From DATAWK01 sp036267255 (GTDB lineage Bacteria; Acidobacteriota; Terriglobia; Terriglobales; Acidobacteriaceae): a stretch of DNA of 64,000 nucleotides. Position 1 is the first letter of the stretch. Each line of letters opens with the position of its first letter. Location of the stretch: NCBI GenBank assembly GCA_036267255.1, contig DATAWK010000031.1:1-64000 (forward strand), given 5' to 3'. The notes beneath the pieces were generated by a model. That model was not told the DNA's origin. It saw nothing but the letters and a program-made list of their open reading frames with translations, and did not search any database. Both the position numbers and the translations under genes were made by a program. This document shows, piece after piece, positions 16,810 to 25,766 of this stretch.

Positions 16810-17808
16810 GTGAGCAAGGACCCCGCGAGCAACGAACAGCCCACTCCCAGCAGCCTGGTGCGTATTGAGGCCCAGGCGCTGGTGGCGCTGGCCGAGCGGC
16901 TGGATGGGCCCATGGCAGCTGACTTTACGCGCGCAGTGGAGATTCTGCTGGTCTGCGGCGAGACGCGCGGGCGCGTGGTGGTGACGGGCATGGGCAAGAG
17001 CGGCATCATTGCGCAGAAGATTGCCGCAACGCTGAGCTCGACGGGAACGCCGGCACTGTTTCTGCATCCGGCGGAGGCGCGCCACGGCGACCTGGGCATG
17101 CTGGCCAAGGGAGATGTGGTGATTGCGCTTTCGGCCAGTGGCGAGACAGAAGAAATCCTGCTGCTGTTGGAGATTTTGAAACGCATTGGGGATGCGCTGA
17201 TCAGCTTCTGCTGCAACACGCGGTCCACACTGGCGCTGGCCAGCGATGTGGCGCTGGATTGTTCCGTGGCGCAGGAGGCATGCAGTCTGGATCTTGCGCC
17301 AACGGCCTCGACGACGGCCATGCTGGCACTGGGCGATGCACTGGCGATTGCAGTTTCGCAGCGCAAAGGTTTTCGTGCCGAGGACTTTGCCAATCTGCAC
17401 CCGGGAGGCAAGCTGGGCAAGCGGCTGATGCGCGTAGCGCAGTTGATGCATGCGGGCGATGCGGTGCCACGCGTGACTCCAGCGACGACGATGAAGGACG
17501 TGATCTACGAAATGTCGCGCAAGGGGCTGGGCATGACGACGGTCGTGGAAAATGACACGCTGGTGGGCCTGCTGAGCGATGGCGATCTGCGCCGTCTGCT
17601 GGAACGCGAAGGAGCCAATGCGCTGGCCCGAACAGCGGGGGACGCGATGCATCACAATCCGCTGACGATTGCCGCCAACGAGCTGGCGGCAGAGGCGCTG
17701 CACCGTATGGAGGAGCGCAAGATCACCTCGCTGGTGGTGGTGGATGCCGATGGTCGCGTCGAGGGTGTTGTTCATCTGCATGACCTGTGGGGGATGGAGC
17801 TGTTTTAG
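16810..17808 (+). CDS. kdsD: Arabinose-5-phosphate isomerase (KpsF/GutQ family)
   Basis: Converts ribulose 5-phosphate to arabinose 5-phosphate, the first step toward Kdo of lipopolysaccharide. 332 aa with an SIS sugar-phosphate domain (about 40-190: VVVTGMGKSGIIAQKIAATL, HPAEARHGDLGM, SASGETEEIL, LAPTASTTAMLALGDALA) followed by two CBS domains (about 210-330), the standard KdsD layout. HGDLG and the SASGET phosphate loop are intact. It starts at GTG 16810 with AGGAG directly upstream at the correct distance. Paralogues (GutQ, KpsF) catalyse the same reaction, so the exact symbol is a convention. proS follows 52 bp downstream on the same strand. Confidence 0.92.
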   Translation: MSKDPASNEQPTPSSLVRIEAQALVALAERLDGPMAADFTRAVEILLVCGETRGRVVVTGMGKSGIIAQKIAATLSSTGTPALFLHPAEARHGDLGMLAKGDVVIALSASGETEEILLLLEILKRIGDALISFCCNTRSTLALASDVALDCSVAQEACSLDLAPTASTTAMLALGDALAIAVSQRKGFRAEDFANLHPGGKLGKRLMRVAQLMHAGDAVPRVTPATTMKDVIYEMSRKGLGMTTVVENDTLVGLLSDGDLRRLLEREGANALARTAGDAMHHNPLTIAANELAAEALHRMEERKITSLVVVDADGRVEGVVHLHDLWGMELF

Positions 17809-17860
17809 CGTCTGTCAGCAGGTAGAATGAGTGGGAACCCTACGGTACCCATTCAAACGC

Positions 17861-19642
17861 ATGCATCGCTGGTCAAAACTTTTCTTACCTACTCTTCGGG
17901 AAGCGCCTGCCGACGCGGAAGTCGCCAGCCACAAGTTTCTCGTGCGCGCCGGATATATCCGGCAGCTTTCTGCCGGCATCTATTCCTATTTATTTCTCGG
18001 TCAGCGCTCGATCAACAAAATTGTCGGGATTGTGCGGCAGGAGATGGACACCATTGGACAGGAATTTCTGCTGCCTGCGCTGCTGCCACGCGAGTTATGG
18101 GAGCAGAGCGGCCGCTGGACCACCATGGGCGACAACATGTTTCGGCTGAAGGACCGCAAGGGTGCGGACCTGTGCCTGGGCATGACGCATGAAGAGGTGA
18201 TGACAGAGATTGCCCGCAAGGAGCTGCGCAGCTATAAGCAACTGCCGCAGATCTGGTACCAGATAGAAACAAAGTTTCGCGATGAACCACGGCCGAAAGC
18301 GGGACTGCTGCGGGTGCGTCAATTTCTTATGAAGGATGCCTATTCGTTTGACATCGACGCGACGGGGCTGGATGCAAGTTATCAGAAGCATGACCGCGTA
18401 TACCGGCAGATATTCTCTCGTTGTGGATTGAAATTTGTCGTGGTCGATGCGGATTCCGGCGCGATGGGCGGCAGCCAATCGCAGGAATTTATGGTCTATA
18501 CGGATGCGGGAGAAGATTTGATCGTGAGCTGCGCGCAGTGCGGCTATGCGGCAAATATCGAGAAGGCCACGTCGCAATTGGCAACGGCGGAAGATCTGGC
18601 GCCAACCGGCGATGGCAAGCCGGAGCTGGTGCATACGCCGGGGATGGGCGCCATTGCCGATGTGACAGCGTTTCTGCAGGTGAGTGCGACACAGGACATC
18701 AAGACCGTGGCGTATATGGCGGAGAAGCGCGATGCTGCGGGGAAATCTGTATGGCTGCCGGTGGCGGTATTTCTACGCGGGGACCATTTCGTGAATGAGA
18801 CAAAGCTGCTGAGTCTATTGGGAGCTACAGAGCTTCGTCCCATGAATGGCGATGAGTTGGGAACATTCTTCCATGCGCCTGCTGGCTTTCTTGGCCCGGT
18901 GGGATTGGATCACGCAGATAAGCTCATGTCAGGTGGATTGACGGTGGTGCTGGATCGCGCGCTGGAAAATCGCACCAACATGATCTGCGGGGCGAACCAG
19001 CTGGATTATCACTTCCGCAATGTGACGGCTGGCCGCGACTTTAGCTGGACGGTAGCTGTGGATATCCGCAAGGTAAGCGAAGGCGAGGGCTGCCCGAACT
19101 GCAATGCTCCGCTAAGGATTGGCAACGCGGTCGAGGTCGGCCACATATTCAAACTGGGCTACAAATATTCCGAGAGCATGGGCGCGCGTGTGCTGGACCC
19201 GAACGGCAAGGAAGTGACGCCGATCATGGGCTGCTACGGCATCGGCATGGAGCGCATCCTAACCGCAGCTGTGGAGCAGAGCAACGACGCCAATGGCTTC
19301 TGGCTGCCGCCTTCGATTGCGCCTTTCAGCGTGGTGGTGACGGTGACGAATGTGACAGACACGAAGCTGATGCAGGCGGCGGAGACGCTGGCGGCGGAAC
19401 TGGATCGTGCCGGGCTGGATGTACTGCTGGATGACCGCGACGAGCGCGCAGGCGTAAAGTTTAAGGATGCGGACCTGATTGGCATTCCCTTCCGCGTGAA
19501 CGTTGGCAAGAAGGTTGCCGATGGCCTGGTGGAACTGGTGACCCGTGCGACGCTTCAGAGCGAAGACGTGCCGCTGGAGACGGCGGCACAGCGATTGCTG
19601 GAGCGGATTGCCGTGGCGATGCCTGCGTCTGTGTCCTGTTAG
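17861..19642 (+). CDS. proS: Prolyl-tRNA synthetase
   Basis: Charges tRNA-Pro with proline. 593 aa, bacterial-type (long form with an INS editing domain inserted between class II motifs). The start at ATG 17861 gives MHRWSKLFLPTLREAPADAE, the canonical beginning; the frame runs ten codons further upstream but without the family sequence. Class II features include the AGYIRQLSAGIYSYL motif 1 region, FRDEPRPKAGLLRVRQFLMKD as motif 2, and GCYGIGMERIL as motif 3. The C-terminal anticodon domain includes LLDDRDERAGVKFKDADLIG. The insertion (about 220-390) carries the editing domain that hydrolyses mischarged Ala-tRNA-Pro. Confidence 0.96.
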   Translation: MHRWSKLFLPTLREAPADAEVASHKFLVRAGYIRQLSAGIYSYLFLGQRSINKIVGIVRQEMDTIGQEFLLPALLPRELWEQSGRWTTMGDNMFRLKDRKGADLCLGMTHEEVMTEIARKELRSYKQLPQIWYQIETKFRDEPRPKAGLLRVRQFLMKDAYSFDIDATGLDASYQKHDRVYRQIFSRCGLKFVVVDADSGAMGGSQSQEFMVYTDAGEDLIVSCAQCGYAANIEKATSQLATAEDLAPTGDGKPELVHTPGMGAIADVTAFLQVSATQDIKTVAYMAEKRDAAGKSVWLPVAVFLRGDHFVNETKLLSLLGATELRPMNGDELGTFFHAPAGFLGPVGLDHADKLMSGGLTVVLDRALENRTNMICGANQLDYHFRNVTAGRDFSWTVAVDIRKVSEGEGCPNCNAPLRIGNAVEVGHIFKLGYKYSESMGARVLDPNGKEVTPIMGCYGIGMERILTAAVEQSNDANGFWLPPSIAPFSVVVTVTNVTDTKLMQAAETLAAELDRAGLDVLLDDRDERAGVKFKDADLIGIPFRVNVGKKVADGLVELVTRATLQSEDVPLETAAQRLLERIAVAMPASVSC

Positions 19643-19784
19643 GCTGGCCGGATGAATGTTGCAAGGATTGCTGTATTTTTTTCTGTCTAGTAGAAGCATG
19701 AAGACAGGGATTTGTAGTCCAACGGCAGGGCTGTTGCTCGCGTGTTGAAGCGACGGCGCTACCGGAAAGTGAGCCAGACCCAGC

Positions 19785-22496
19785 GTGGTAGGAAACATTC
19801 GAACAGCACGTCCCGCATCCACACGTCCGACATCCGGTGGCCGCGGCGGCGGCAGTAACCGCAATAGCAAGAATAGCCGCGGCATGGCCGCAACACTCCG
19901 TCGCCGCCTGGAAAAGCTGCCCCTTTATGTAAAGTTGCTGATGGTTCTATCCGCGGCCATCCTGGCGGTCTGGGCTATCTTTGGTGTTGTCTTCGGCTAT
20001 TACTACTTCAAATATCAATCGGTCGTCGATGCGCGCCTGAGCGGGCCGATCTTCGCCCATACCGCGCAGATTTACGCAGCGCCGCGGCAGGTGCGACCGG
20101 ACCAAAAATACACCGTCCAGCAGATTGCCAACGATCTTCGCAATGCGGGCTACACGCCCGTTGGGGACAGTCATACGTCGCCCCTGGGAACCTATGAGGT
20201 GATTGGCGACAGCATCCACATCCAGCCTGGGCCGCAGTCTTACCACGCGCCGGACGGCGCTACAGTCTACGACGTGAAGGGCGTCGTGAAGAGCATCACC
20301 GGCGACGACAAGCAGCAGCTCGAATCTTACGAGCTGGAGCCGCAGTTGATTACGGAACTCTCCGATAAGAACCGCGCCAAGCGAAGGCTGGTGACCTATG
20401 ACGAGATGCCGCCGCAGTTGATACAGGCGGTTCTGGCGATCGAAGATCGCCGCTTTTTTGAACACGGAGGCGTGAATTATTACCGCCTGCTGGAAGCCGC
20501 CATCGACGATATTCGCACGGGACATAAGGAGCAAGGCGCTTCGACGATCACCATGCAGCTGGCGCGCGGATTTTTCCTGTCGCCGGCCAAGCGTTACAAG
20601 CGGAAGATCATCGAGATTGCCATCACCTTCCATCTGGAGCACCGTTTCGACAAGAGACAGATTTTTACCATGTATGCCAACGAGATCAACCTGGGGCAGC
20701 GCGGCAGCTTTTCCATCAATGGATTTGGAGAGGCAGCGCAGGCATTCTTTGGTAAAGACGTGCGCCAGCTCACCCTGCCGGAGTGTGCCCTGCTGGCGGG
20801 AATGATCCAGAGCCCGAGCAGGCTGAACCCCTACCGGCATCCCGGCCCCGCTGTCCGGAGACGCAATGTGGTGCTGGATTCCATGGTGGAGACTCATGCC
20901 ATTACCGAGCAGCAGGCGACGATTGCCAAGGCAACGCCGCTGCAACTGGCGCCATTCAGTGTGGATGCGGGAGAAGCTCCATATTTTGTCGATCTGGTGC
21001 GCGATCGGCTGACACAACGCTACGGTGATCGCGACATCAACGGCGAAGGGCTGCATATTTACACTTCGCTGGATCCGGACCTGCAACGGATCGCCACCGA
21101 TGTTGTGGAAGCCGGTATGCGCAACGTGGATGCGCTGGTACGCCGCCGATATACCCATAGATCGCGCGGTGGCGTGGTGACGGTTGACGAGCACATTACC
21201 TATCCGCAGGTCGCGTTGATTGCTCTGGACCCCCACACCGGCCAGGTATTGTCCCTGGTGGGTGGTCGAAACTACGGCATGAGCCAGTTGAACCACGCGG
21301 TCGCCAGCCGGCCCACGGGTTCGGTCTTCAAACCGTTTGTCTATGCAGCGGCCTTTAACAGCAGCCTGACGGGAGTGGCGCTGTCCGGGCAGCAGGGCGT
21401 GTTTACCGCTCTGACCATACTGAACGATTCCGATCAGACGTTTACGTATGACAACGGCAACATGCAATACTCTCCGCACAATTACAAGAATGAAGATCTT
21501 GGCATGATCACGGCGCGCGTCGCGCTGATGAAGTCGCAGAACGTTGCGACGGTGGCGCTGGCGGGGATGGTGGGATACGACAATGTGGCGGCGCTGGCGA
21601 AACAGGCAGGTATCACCTCCGTGGAGCCGACGCCCGCGATGGCAATCGGCACTTATAGTGCGACGCCGCTGGACGTTGCCGGAGCGTACACAACCTTTGC
21701 CAATGGCGGCATTCACATGCAGCCCTGGATGATCGCCAGCGTGCGCAACCCGAATGGCGACGTGATTGACGATTTCACTACGGAATCGAAGCCCATCCTG
21801 GACCCACGCGTGGCCTACCTGACGCTGAGCCTGATGCGCGACGTGATCAACCATGGTACGGCAGAACGGGTGCGCGGATTGGGCTTTACTGCTCCGGCTG
21901 CGGGCAAGACAGGCACCTCGCATGACGCATGGTTTGCCGGTTTCACCAGCAATTTGTTGTGCGTGATCTGGGTGGGCAATGACGATTACACCGACATCAA
22001 ACTCGAAGGAGCACAGGTGGCCGCACCGATCTGGGCAGAGTTTATGAAGGAAGCAACGAAGCTGCCGCAGTATTCCGACACGCAATACTTCGACCCCCCG
22101 GCAGGCATTACCGAGGTTTCCATCGACAAGAACACGAATCTGCTGGCCGATGCATCGTGTCCCGATGACTACACGGCGGCCTTTCTGGATGGCACGCAGC
22201 CGACCACTACCTGCGATCATCCCAACGGAGATCAGAGGAATATCTTCCAGAAAATCTTTGGCCTGGGCGGCAATACTCCTCCGGCTCCAGCGCTGAACAA
22301 TCTGGGCAACCCAGAGCCAACGGTCAAGTCCGGGACGGCTTCGGCCACGAATCGCGGAACCTCGCCAGAGAATACTACCGAAGAGCAGAAGAAAAAGAAG
22401 AAGGGCTTCTTCGGGAAGGTCTTCGGCATCTTCAAGGGCGATGACAACAAGAACAAGCAACCACAGCCGGACCAGAACCAGCCACAAAATCAATAA
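19785..22496 (+). CDS. Bifunctional penicillin-binding protein (class A)
   Basis: Makes and cross-links peptidoglycan at the outer face of the inner membrane. 903 aa from a GTG start; an in-frame ATG at residue 34 is an alternative. A basic N-terminus (RRRLEK) precedes one membrane helix (about 50-73). A non-catalytic segment (about 85-200) is followed by the GT51 transglycosylase with catalytic Glu220 in AIEDRRFF and the QGASTITMQLAR motif. The transpeptidase domain has Ser513-x2-Lys516 in TGSVFKPF, SQN (584-586) and KTGTS (708-712). The C-terminus after about 775 is disordered and becomes Lys-rich (KKKKKG) and then Asn/Gln/Pro-rich. The domain layout suits PBP1a/1b; which one is not clear. 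Confidence 0.93.
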   Translation: MVGNIRTARPASTRPTSGGRGGGSNRNSKNSRGMAATLRRRLEKLPLYVKLLMVLSAAILAVWAIFGVVFGYYYFKYQSVVDARLSGPIFAHTAQIYAAPRQVRPDQKYTVQQIANDLRNAGYTPVGDSHTSPLGTYEVIGDSIHIQPGPQSYHAPDGATVYDVKGVVKSITGDDKQQLESYELEPQLITELSDKNRAKRRLVTYDEMPPQLIQAVLAIEDRRFFEHGGVNYYRLLEAAIDDIRTGHKEQGASTITMQLARGFFLSPAKRYKRKIIEIAITFHLEHRFDKRQIFTMYANEINLGQRGSFSINGFGEAAQAFFGKDVRQLTLPECALLAGMIQSPSRLNPYRHPGPAVRRRNVVLDSMVETHAITEQQATIAKATPLQLAPFSVDAGEAPYFVDLVRDRLTQRYGDRDINGEGLHIYTSLDPDLQRIATDVVEAGMRNVDALVRRRYTHRSRGGVVTVDEHITYPQVALIALDPHTGQVLSLVGGRNYGMSQLNHAVASRPTGSVFKPFVYAAAFNSSLTGVALSGQQGVFTALTILNDSDQTFTYDNGNMQYSPHNYKNEDLGMITARVALMKSQNVATVALAGMVGYDNVAALAKQAGITSVEPTPAMAIGTYSATPLDVAGAYTTFANGGIHMQPWMIASVRNPNGDVIDDFTTESKPILDPRVAYLTLSLMRDVINHGTAERVRGLGFTAPAAGKTGTSHDAWFAGFTSNLLCVIWVGNDDYTDIKLEGAQVAAPIWAEFMKEATKLPQYSDTQYFDPPAGITEVSIDKNTNLLADASCPDDYTAAFLDGTQPTTTCDHPNGDQRNIFQKIFGLGGNTPPAPALNNLGNPEPTVKSGTASATNRGTSPENTTEEQKKKKKGFFGKVFGIFKGDDNKNKQPQPDQNQPQNQ

Positions 22497-22511
22497 ATTC
22501 AGATAGATCCG

Positions 22512-22544
22512 CCGAATGGAGCGCGAACAGCGCGCTCCGTTTGG
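22512..22544 (+). terminator. Strong hairpin after the PBP gene, no clear T-run
   Basis: GGAGCGCG (22518-22525) and CGCGCTCC (22531-22538) pair perfectly around AACAG, and the stem continues outward through 22512 and 22544 with two wobbles, about 14 pairs in all. It lies 16 bp after the PBP stop. No U-tract follows, so termination may be partial or factor-assisted, but it separates the PBP from the merR promoter. Confidence 0.55.
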
Positions 22545-22575
22545 GCGCGTGCATGCATCTCTTCTGCGTATGCTC

Positions 22576-22607
22576 TTGACCCTGTACCTTAGTACAGGGT
22601 TTAGGCT
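22576..22607 (+). promoter_or_regulatory. MerR-type promoter/operator of the copper operon
   Basis: A -35 element TTGACC (22576-22581) is followed by a perfect dyad, ACCCTGTAC (22579-22587) and GTACAGGGT (22592-22600), around CTTA, and then by TAGGCT (22602-22607) as the -10. The spacer is about 20 bp, longer than usual, with the dyad inside it: the hallmark of promoters twisted into shape by MerR-family activators. Transcription would start near 22613, just ahead of the merR-type gene, so the operon is probably autoregulated. Confidence 0.88.
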
Positions 22608-22626
22608 TATAGATGAGGCGGAGATC

Positions 22627-23046
22627 ATGGAACCTCTGACGACCGGACGCCTGGCGCAACAGGGCCAGGTAAACATTGAAACGATCCGTTACTACGAGCG
22701 GCAGGGGCTGCTGCAACGGCCCAGCCGACTGCCGTCGGGCTATCGCAGCTTTCCGCAGGAGTCGGTGCAGCGGGTGCGCTTCATCAAACGGGCGCAGAAG
22801 CTGGGCTTTACGCTGCATGAGATTAAAGAATTGCTGTCGCTGCGCGTGGGCCGGACAGGGCAAGAAATTGCGGGCGTGAAACAACTGGCGAAGACCAAGA
22901 TTGCCGACATTGAAGAGAAGATCCGTGTGCTGACAGGCATGCGCGCCATTCTGAAAGACCTGGAGACGCACTGCCCCGGGAATGGTCCTGCGAGCGGCTG
23001 CCCGATTCTGGAGAGCCTGGAACATGCCGACATAGAAAGGGCGTAA
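22627..23046 (+). CDS. MerR family metal-responsive regulator
   Basis: Metal-sensing activator of the MerR family, 139 aa. Residues 7-75 form the winged helix: GRLAQQGQVNIETIRYYERQGLL, then RLPSGYRSF and VQRVRFIKRAQKLGFTL. A coiled dimer helix (about 78-113) follows. The metal loop is HCPGNGPASGCPILESL with C116 and C125, a C-x8-C spacing; divalent sensors (MerR, ZntR) have x8 while CueR has x7. The partner position that is Cys in MerR and Ser in CueR appears to be Ile81 by my alignment. ATG 22627 is downstream of the predicted transcription start; a longer frame from 22516 would begin upstream of the promoter. Three bases separate it from the ATPase gene, so it most likely controls that gene. 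Confidence 0.88.
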   Translation: MEPLTTGRLAQQGQVNIETIRYYERQGLLQRPSRLPSGYRSFPQESVQRVRFIKRAQKLGFTLHEIKELLSLRVGRTGQEIAGVKQLAKTKIADIEEKIRVLTGMRAILKDLETHCPGNGPASGCPILESLEHADIERA

Positions 23047-23049
23047 GGG

Positions 23050-25722
23050 ATGACGGAGTTAGTGCAACCAACGGTACAACCAGGAACGGTAAAAGATCCG
23101 GTGTGCGGGATGAAGATCGTGCCGGAAGACGCTGCGGCCACCATCGAGTATGGAGACAAGACATACTACTTCTGCAGCCAGGGGTGCTTTGAGACATTCA
23201 GCGCCAATCCGACGGCCTATATGCCGACGGAGACGGACCCGGTGTGCGGGATGAAGGTCGCTCCAGCACGTGCAGCGGCAACGCTGGAGCATGAAGGCAA
23301 AACGTATTTCTTCTGCGGCAAGGGTTGCGCGGCAAAATTTACGGCGAATCCGGAAAAATATTTGCAGCCTACGGCTCCGGCACCGGGGATGCCCGGCATC
23401 GCGCCAGCCGCGGCTGCGGACAAGGCGAGTGCAGACGCACCGGCACATGGCCGATCGATGGAGTACAGCCGACCGATGGAATACATCTGCCCGATGGACC
23501 CGGAGGTACATGAAAAGCAGCCCGGTGCATGTCCTGTCTGCGGGATGGCTCTGGAACCAGCGCAGGTCACGCGGAACGCGACGCGGACGGAATACACCTG
23601 CCCAATGCATCCGGAGATTGTGCGCGCGGAGCCGGGCAGTTGCCCGATCTGCGGCATGGCACTGGAACCGCGGACGGTGACCGTGGAGGAGGGGAATCCG
23701 GAACTCGACGATATGCGGCGACGTTTCTGGGTGAGCGTGGCGCTGACGGTTCCTCTGCTGGTGGTGATGGTGGACGGTATGCTGCCGGGACATCCCATTG
23801 TGAGTGCTCTGGGGCCACACGTGCTTGCGTGGATTGAATTTGCGCTGGCGACCCCGGTGGTGCTGTGGTGCGGCTGGCCGTTTGTGGAGCGCGCGTGGAA
23901 CTCCGTGCGCACCTGGCACCTGAACATGTTCACGCTGATTGGGCTGGGCGTGGGCGTGAGCTATCTGTACAGCCTGGGTGCGTTGATTCTGGCGAAATAC
24001 GTGCCAGCTACGCTGCGTGCAGCGAATGGCTCGGTGAACCTCTACTTTGAACCGGCGGCTGTCATTACGACTCTGGTACTGCTGGGGCAGGTGCTGGAAC
24101 TGAAGGCGCGCAGCCGGACATCGAGTGCATTGAAAGCTCTGCTGGGACTGGCGCCGAAGACGGCGCGTGTGGTGCTGGCCGATGGCCGGGAAGAAGATCG
24201 ACCATTGGAACAGGTGGCTGTGGGCGATACACTGCGCGTGCGTCCCGGCGAAAAAGTTCCGGTAGACGGCGTGGTGCTGGACGGTGCGAGCAGCGTGGAT
24301 GAATCCATGGTGACGGGTGAGCCGCTGCCTGTCGAAAAAACATCGGGCAGTAAAGTTACCGGCGGAACGGTGAACGCGACGGGCAGCTTTCGCATGCGGG
24401 CCGAACGCGTGGGCAGCGAGACGCTGCTGAGCCAGATTGTGCAGATGGTAAGCGAGGCGCAGCGCACGCGGGCGCCGATCCAGCGGCTGGCCGATCGGGT
24501 AGCAGGATGGTTTGTGCCTGCGGTGGTGCTGATTGCCGTGCTGACTGCGATCATTTGGGCATTGTGGGGCCCGGAGCCGCGACTGGCGCACGCACTGGTG
24601 AATGGCGTCGCGGTGCTGATTATTGCCTGCCCGTGCGCGCTGGGGCTGGCTACGCCCATGTCGATCATGGTGGGGACGGGGCGTGGAGCGCAGTCCGGCG
24701 TGCTGGTGCGCAATGCCGAGGCTCTGGAAACGCTGTCGCAGGTGACGACTCTGGTGGTGGATAAAACAGGCACATTGACCGAAGGCAAACCGCAGCTAAC
24801 GCAGATCGAGACGCTGGGGCCTTTGCAAGAGAATGAGGTTCTGCGGTTGGCAGCGAGTCTGGAGCAGGCCAGCGAGCATCCCCTGGCAGGAGCGATTCTT
24901 CGCGCGGCGAAAGAGCGCAATGTGTCGCTGGCAGCAGCGACAGAGTTTCAATCGGTGACTGGAAAAGGCGCTACGGCGAAGGTCGACGGCCATGATGTTG
25001 TCATCGGCAATGCGGCGCAGATGCAGGCAGCCGGCATCGCGCTGGGAGATGCAGCTGCGCGTGCGGAAGCGATGCAGCATGAGGGCGCCACCGTGTTGTT
25101 TGCCGCTGTGGATGGGGCGTTGGCTGCGCTGCTGGCCGTCTCCGATCCAATCAAGGAATCCGCGCGTGAGGCAATCCGGCAATTGCACGCGGAGGGATTA
25201 CGCGTCGTGATGCTGACCGGCGATACGCGTACGACAGCGGAGTCTGTCGCCAGGCAGCTTGGCATTGACCATGTGGAAGCGGGCGTTCTGCCGCAGCAGA
25301 AAGCCGAGATCATCCAGAAATTGCAGGCCACAGGAAAAGTTGCCATGGCCGGAGATGGCGTGAACGACGCGCCTGCGCTGGCACAGGCCGAGGTAGGCAT
25401 TGCCATGGGCACAGGCACGGATGTCGCCATCGAGAGCGCGGGCATCGTTCTGGTAAAAGGCGACCTGCGCGGCATTGTGCGGGCACGGAACCTGAGCCGG
25501 GCGACGATGCGCAACATTCGGCAGAACCTGTGGTTTGCCTTTCTTTACAACTCGCTGGGAGTACCGATTGCGGCGGGAGTTCTCTATCCCTTCTTCGGCC
25601 TGCTGCTGAGCCCGATGATCGCGAGTGCCGCCATGACGCTGAGCTCGGTATCGGTGATCACCAATGCCTTGCGCCTGCGACATGCAAAGCTGGGCAGTTC
25701 CGACCTCGCCCACGCCAATTGA
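23050..25722 (+). CDS. copA: Copper-type P1B ATPase with YHS and HMBD N-terminal modules
   Basis: Heavy-metal efflux ATPase, 890 aa. The N-terminus has no GMTCxxC domain; it has two YHS-type modules (KDPVCGM at 16-21 and TDPVCGM at 63-68, each followed by a YYFCSQGC- or YFFCGKGC-type Cys pair) and two heavy-metal-binding modules (YICPMDPE...CPVCGM at about 145-166 and YTCPMHPE...CPICGM at 182-203). The core has TGE at 422-424, the channel motif CPC (527-529), the phosphorylated Asp571 in DKTGT, the SEHPL loop near 608 and TGDTRTTAE later. YN in the seventh helix and MTLSSVSVITNAL in the eighth match P1B-1 (Cu+/Ag+) pumps. It is the second gene of the MerR operon. Confidence 0.93.
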   Translation: MTELVQPTVQPGTVKDPVCGMKIVPEDAAATIEYGDKTYYFCSQGCFETFSANPTAYMPTETDPVCGMKVAPARAAATLEHEGKTYFFCGKGCAAKFTANPEKYLQPTAPAPGMPGIAPAAAADKASADAPAHGRSMEYSRPMEYICPMDPEVHEKQPGACPVCGMALEPAQVTRNATRTEYTCPMHPEIVRAEPGSCPICGMALEPRTVTVEEGNPELDDMRRRFWVSVALTVPLLVVMVDGMLPGHPIVSALGPHVLAWIEFALATPVVLWCGWPFVERAWNSVRTWHLNMFTLIGLGVGVSYLYSLGALILAKYVPATLRAANGSVNLYFEPAAVITTLVLLGQVLELKARSRTSSALKALLGLAPKTARVVLADGREEDRPLEQVAVGDTLRVRPGEKVPVDGVVLDGASSVDESMVTGEPLPVEKTSGSKVTGGTVNATGSFRMRAERVGSETLLSQIVQMVSEAQRTRAPIQRLADRVAGWFVPAVVLIAVLTAIIWALWGPEPRLAHALVNGVAVLIIACPCALGLATPMSIMVGTGRGAQSGVLVRNAEALETLSQVTTLVVDKTGTLTEGKPQLTQIETLGPLQENEVLRLAASLEQASEHPLAGAILRAAKERNVSLAAATEFQSVTGKGATAKVDGHDVVIGNAAQMQAAGIALGDAAARAEAMQHEGATVLFAAVDGALAALLAVSDPIKESAREAIRQLHAEGLRVVMLTGDTRTTAESVARQLGIDHVEAGVLPQQKAEIIQKLQATGKVAMAGDGVNDAPALAQAEVGIAMGTGTDVAIESAGIVLVKGDLRGIVRARNLSRATMRNIRQNLWFAFLYNSLGVPIAAGVLYPFFGLLLSPMIASAAMTLSSVSVITNALRLRHAKLGSSDLAHAN

Positions 25723-25766
25723 ATCCGCGCACGCAGGAGCAAGGTTGCTAGAATCAATACAGAACG

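Noticed and set aside
19643..19784. Possible tRNA-like segment before the PBP gene (TAGTCCAACGGCAG)
   Set aside because: No acceptor stem, anticodon arm or T-arm can be paired around it.
19947..22676. 909-codon open frame opposite the PBP gene
   Set aside because: The translation is His/Arg/Gln-rich without a fold and mirrors the high-GC third-position pattern of the PBP gene, which has complete catalytic motifs.
23059..24591. 510-codon open frame opposite copA
   Set aside because: Antisense shadow; amino-acid composition is His/Arg/Gln-heavy and the sense strand is a clear P-type ATPase.
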